A DNA stretch of 64,000 bases, taken from assembly GCA_003254905.1 (NCBI GenBank), contig QANU01064947.1, forward strand, positions 187,309-251,308. The letters are read 5' to 3'. Position numbers and translations under genes: made by a program. Below, in pieces: positions 60,401 through 64,000 of the stretch. Position 1 is the stretch's first letter. Every line of letters begins with the position of its first letter. The notes beneath the pieces were generated by a model. It was not told the DNA's origin and made no database searches. It saw only the letters and a program-made list of their open reading frames with translations. This DNA comes from Nissolia schottii (taxonomy: Eukaryota; Streptophyta; Magnoliopsida; Fabales; Fabaceae).

Positions 60401-60731
60401 AATATCCAAACAGATAATTTTAGAGAATCTGTCTACCACCTTATATCCAGATCCCGTATTCAAACCACTTTTCCGTGTTCTGAAATCCACAGTCCACCCG
60501 TCAGGTAACCATTCAGGATGTTCGTTAGCTTTCTCTACAATCTGAAGTTGTCACGCATCAACCAAATGAAAAATGATAAAGGCTTAACTGAGTGAGTAGT
60601 GGAAGACATTACGCGAAGAAAATATCCAATTCAAAATATATACTAACTTCTTGTTTAGGAGTGCATTCTGTGTTACTGTTCTTGATCTGTGCATTGGTTT
60701 CTTCAGACTTTTCAACATCAGGTTTGGACAT
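54467..60731 (-). CDS. MBD13: Protein with two methyl-CpG-binding domains (MBD13-like)
   Basis: Eight exons joining in frame: 60731-60648, 60541-60440, 59769-59308, 58555-58460, 57911-57777, 57383-57320, 57195-54579, 54503-54467; 3597 bp, 1198 residues. The first MBD (residues about 36-85) reads PEWLPDGWTVDFRTRKSG, then YIDPLNGYKFYSKPEVLRYL; the second (about 225-280) reads LPPGWIKEVKIRQ, then FYKDPVNGYVFRSKKDVQRYL. Between them are six 22-residue repeats. Exon 7 carries three S-x-x-LAG-x-EP motifs, four 27-residue repeats and three copies of a SWSDP..LxFAFKTLTG module. It should be a nuclear chromatin protein of the plant MBD13 type, binding methylated or related DNA. The last exon is inferred from the donor CAAAG|GTAAAC; without it the frame stops one codon later (NSQR-stop near 54575). 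It is much longer than Arabidopsis MBD13 as I recall it (near 720), mostly from repeats. Confidence 0.88.
55505..55850 (-). repeat. Coding tandem repeat, four units of about 81 bp
   Basis: Within exon 7 of the MBD gene. Each unit encodes a variant of KTEVLGESSNKSDKSYDAQT followed by IPKEQLQ, 27 residues. The frame is open in all four. Units match closely at DNA level, as expected of fairly recent duplication. Confidence 0.9.
59315..59713 (-). repeat. Coding tandem repeat, six units of about 66 bp
   Basis: Within exon 3 of the MBD gene. Each unit encodes a variant of LETVKDNSCTPKKEKKCPN plus xxS: Lys- and Cys-rich, 22 residues (one unit has 21). The reading frame is kept throughout and most changes are conservative, which points to selection on the protein or recent expansion. 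Confidence 0.9.
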
Positions 60732-60944
60732 TTTCAGAAAGGCAGGTTATATAATCAAGGAGAAAGCTTCCGCCGCTGTGTTTTGAAACCGTGAAATCTG
60801 TCAATGCTCAACACCCTTGTTTCCCTTATTCCTGATAATTCATTCCCTCTGCCATTCTGACTCATTTCATTAGACTAAACGAAGAGACATGCATATCAGG
60901 AACTAGTAGTTGGGTATTTTTCCATCTGGTGTTGAACCACCAGG

Positions 60945-60976
<32 letters not shown>

Positions 60977-61543
60977 AAATAAACACTGATGGTTCATGAC
61001 AATCAAGAAACATATCTATCTAACCATCGGCACATCAAAGAAATACCATATATGTCTATGAAACATGGTAACCAGAGAAACACCTTAACAACCTTGCCAC
61101 TGCCCCCGTGTAATCCCATGTACTAGACAAAGATCAATTAGTGAAATAGATTCATATCCCCCACAAAATTGAAGATTAATTAATTCACTTGAAAAAAAAA
61201 AATTATATCGCAGGCCATCAATGACTATAATCTTGAATTGAGTATTAAACACAGAGGAGAAACCAGGCAAAACAAACCCATCGATACAACTTTTACCTCC
61301 ACTTCAGTTTCCCAAAACAAATTAATAGCAATAACAACAACACTAATAACAACAGCGAAAGGTTAAACTGTTCATAGAAATGAAACAATAAAAAATAAAA
61401 AGCATTGAAGTGAGTGTTAAAACCTACAGATTAAGGTAATCCCCAAAATAGGTGGTGGAACAATTAGGGGTGACCTTACCCTAGTGGAGGGAGCGAACGG
61501 TTCGTTGTGATGGGGGGAAAAGGAATTAGGGATTGCAGGATCT
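60732..61543. other. 5' side of the MBD gene
   Basis: Likely 5' untranslated region and promoter. Possible untranslated exon or intron borders were not resolved. An AAAT tetramer run lies near 60950-60980. No other gene is seen. Confidence 0.45.
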
Positions 61544-61662
61544 NNNNNNNNNNNNNNNNNNNNNNNNNNNNNNNNNNNNNNNNNNNNNNNNNNNNNNNNN
61601 NNNNNNNNNNNNNNNNNNNNNNNNNNNNNNNNNNNNNNNNNNNNNNNNNNNNNNNNNNNNNN
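61544..61662. other. Assembly gap
   Basis: 119 consecutive N. It falls just upstream of the MBD gene, in what may be its promoter or first leader exon. Confidence 0.99.
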
Positions 61663-63851
61663 GAGCTGGGTTTTGGGGGTAAAAGATTGGTATTGACTTG
61701 TTGAGTTGAGGGATCTATTGATGCTACTGTACTTTCGTTCAATATTTGTTTATTTAATTAATTAATTAATAGTTATTTAATGTTCGTGCCAAAAAAGAAA
61801 AATATATTATTATTTAATTTACTCCATGAATCAGGCTCCCCACCCACGTGTTCCCCTCAATCAAATATTGATGCGCAGCTTCACAGTCGTTTCTACTTTC
61901 GAAGTTTGAGAAGACGAGAGAAATTTTTTTTTAAAAAAATGCATTATCAGCTAATTTTTCCCTCGTGAATCTTTTCGTCCAAGTGATATCTCAATTTAAA
62001 TACGATTTTAGAATTTTATAATTTTAAAAAAGTCAATCAATTTTATTATTATCAATTGAATTGAATAATTTTATAATGTAAATCATATTATAATTTTATG
62101 TGTTATGTTTTTATTTTATTCTTTTAATCTTATTTAAGAACTCGATTTAAAAACTGTCCTCCCATCACACAATAATAATTAAATTCGAGCTTTAGAACTC
62201 ATGAAAACTGTTATTGTGCGGTTTGGTTTGTTACGAAGGAAGATTGTAAGATAGTTTTAACGAATAAGGTGGACAATGTTGATGGGTTTGTCTCAGATTC
62301 TTACAAACAGATCATGTACGAACAGTTTCAGTTTTGATAAGACTAATGTCATTTTAGTCAATGAAAGTGGTATATCTTTAAATTTATGAGGGGTTTATAG
62401 TAATTATCTAGTGATAAATTAGTAAAAATTTTATTCAAGTACGTACTTAAACATGTAATCCAGTACATGATGTCTTTGGACAAGAAACTTCTACTCTTTA
62501 ATTGATATTCGAAGAAGATTTATACATTTTTTTACTCAATTAATGATATGCTACAAAAGTTAGAGAGAGAATAATTAATTGTTGTGAGTATAGATTCTCC
62601 TTATCGTTCTTACGAGGGCATGAGAAGGACACATTTCTGTTTTTTGAAAAATAATTCTTGTACAACCAGATTTGACCATTCTCTCTTTTTTTTCTTTTTC
62701 ATCTGTGTCTTTTTTTATTGTAAAATAATTATCAAAATTTGTTTGTATAAATAACATTTTTTTTCTTATATACAAACACTTTGATTTAACCACGAATTTG
62801 TTGGTGTCACCATTCATTTCTTGCCTTAGGTGAGACACAGGTACATCTTTTTTAGTTATTGGTCCACGACATAAGTGCATTTTCACTAACTAAAACCTCT
62901 TGATTCTAGTGGCATGTTGCAGCGTTTTTGAATTCGGGTTAAAAGTTGTGGTTCCTTTTTGTTTTTCGTCATGAAGTTGTTCTTCCTAGAGAAATTCTTA
63001 GGCTATGTTTAGAACTAGGACAAGAGAGGAAATAATAAGGAAATGACGTGACTAATTTTTAATAAATTTTGTATAGAAAAGATTTTAGATGAGAAAAAAT
63101 AATGGTTCTGAATGAATATTTTGTCTTTTTTTTTTACCACTTAAAATCCTAAATCTTGTCCTTTTAAATTTGAGTCAAGGAAATTTTGTGATACATTTTT
63201 TCATTCCCTTTCTACTTAAATATTTAAAATATTTAAACATGATAATGATACAGGGTTTATTTGGATTAATTTTTTTAAAAAATAAAGTATTTGTTATAAT
63301 AAAAAAGTATTTTTATAATTTTAAAAATGTTTGAATACAACTTTAAGTACTTTTTTATTTGTTTTATTAAAAATTACTCTACTAAAAAAAACTTTTATTA
63401 TAAACCAATCTAAATAAGTGAATCATTTCTCCCACTTCTCCTCTCTCATTTCCATTTCAAGTCATTACGTGCTACTTCCTTCTACCATTAATAAAACTCT
63501 TAAACATAACTTTAGTTTCAAGTGCAGCATCACTTAATAATAGAACTAACACATAGTTGATTGGAGTTTTTAAATACTCTTTTACATCATCTTGAGTTTG
63601 AATCCCAGTTATAATAAAACTAGTGTTAAAAAAATTATATCTCTTATAAAATTTTAAATGTTCAAACTAAATTTTCTTCTTATAAAAATATATTTAATTT
63701 AAAAAATATTAATAATAAAATATCATGCATATAAAATGATTTAATTGGATGATAACCAATGAATAACACTTAAACTCTAAATGATATAATTACCTGTTTT
63801 TAGTCCTAGATCATAGAACATAAATGGGAATAATTAATACACATAGATTTT
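61663..63851. other. Intergenic region, no gene recognised
   Basis: AT-rich, without coding signal. TTAATTAAT repetition occurs at about 61755-61775. Confidence 0.5.
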
Positions 63852-64000
63852 AGAGTTTAATTTTAATGCACTGACAATGTAAAAATCTTTACAAATTTGT
63901 CCAATTATTTACTTCATTTAATTTGAAAAACGTTTCAAGTAGTAAGTGTGATAGTTAATTATATATAATAATATGTCGATGTATGATTAAATGACAGTAT
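63852..64000. mobile_element. MITE copy cut by the window end
   Basis: AGTTTAATTTTAATGCACTGACAATGTAAA..., then AGTGTGATAGTTAATTATAT and ATGATTAAATGACAGTAT. In reverse it aligns with 37346-37541. The element appears to continue past the window. Confidence 0.6.

Overview
This is a stretch of plant nuclear DNA, AT-rich between genes, with GT-AG introns and many transposon scars. I infer a legume close to soybean (Glycine). The grounds are the protein sequences, the small introns and a Mutator-type terminal repeat with the GGTTAATTA...GGTCCCTG motif that I know from legume genomes. The species cannot be proved from the window. There is one assembly gap of 119 N near 61.5 kb and single N at 20884 and 28578.

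Intact genes, left to right: a mitochondrial gamma-carbonic-anhydrase-like subunit of complex I (minus, 3.4-6.7 kb); a 69-residue DUF3339 membrane protein (minus, 10.4 kb); a four-CBS plus PB1 membrane-anchored protein (plus, 14 exons, 13.1-17.3 kb); an intronless C2-like protein (minus, 18.8-19.3 kb); a cytosolic UDP-glucose 4-epimerase (minus, 9 exons, 25.8-28.5 kb); an osmotin/PR-5 thaumatin-like protein (plus, 35.4 kb); a small single-C2 protein of the elicitor-responsive type (plus, 5 exons, 50.9-52.6 kb); and a long protein with two methyl-CpG-binding domains (minus, 8 exons, 54.5-60.7 kb). The first three genes match, from memory, three adjacent Arabidopsis loci (At5g63510, At5g63500, At5g63490), so this end looks like old conserved gene order. 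The genes do not form one pathway; they are ordinary housekeeping, stress and chromatin genes.

The more unusual matter is between them. Four elements have ends and target-site duplications readable by eye: a 1207-bp Mutator-like element (7597-8803, 9-bp duplication), a 1288-bp Mutator-like element with a GC-rich interior (21680-22967, 9-bp duplication), an 867-bp hAT-like element carrying the C-terminal end of a host tonoplast sugar transporter (23130-23996, 8-bp duplication with one mismatch), and a 1738-bp solo LTR (40657-42394, 5-bp duplication) that split one copy of a segment also present at 18.05 kb. A short LTR retrotransposon with gag and protease only (45157-47473, 5-bp duplication, LTRs differing at 3 of 212 sites) sits inside an intron of a broken host gene.

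From 38 to 47.7 kb the window is a scrapyard of host gene fragments: a plastid triosephosphate isomerase exon, a frameshifted ribosomal protein S28 copy, three exons of an AGAMOUS/SHATTERPROOF-type MADS gene, and the first exons of a coiled-coil protein that resembles FRIGIDA-interacting protein 2. The last two lie head to tail on the same strand with introns kept, which suggests DNA-level capture or a chimeric pseudogene. I see no CRISPR array, tRNA, rRNA or unknown multi-gene system.
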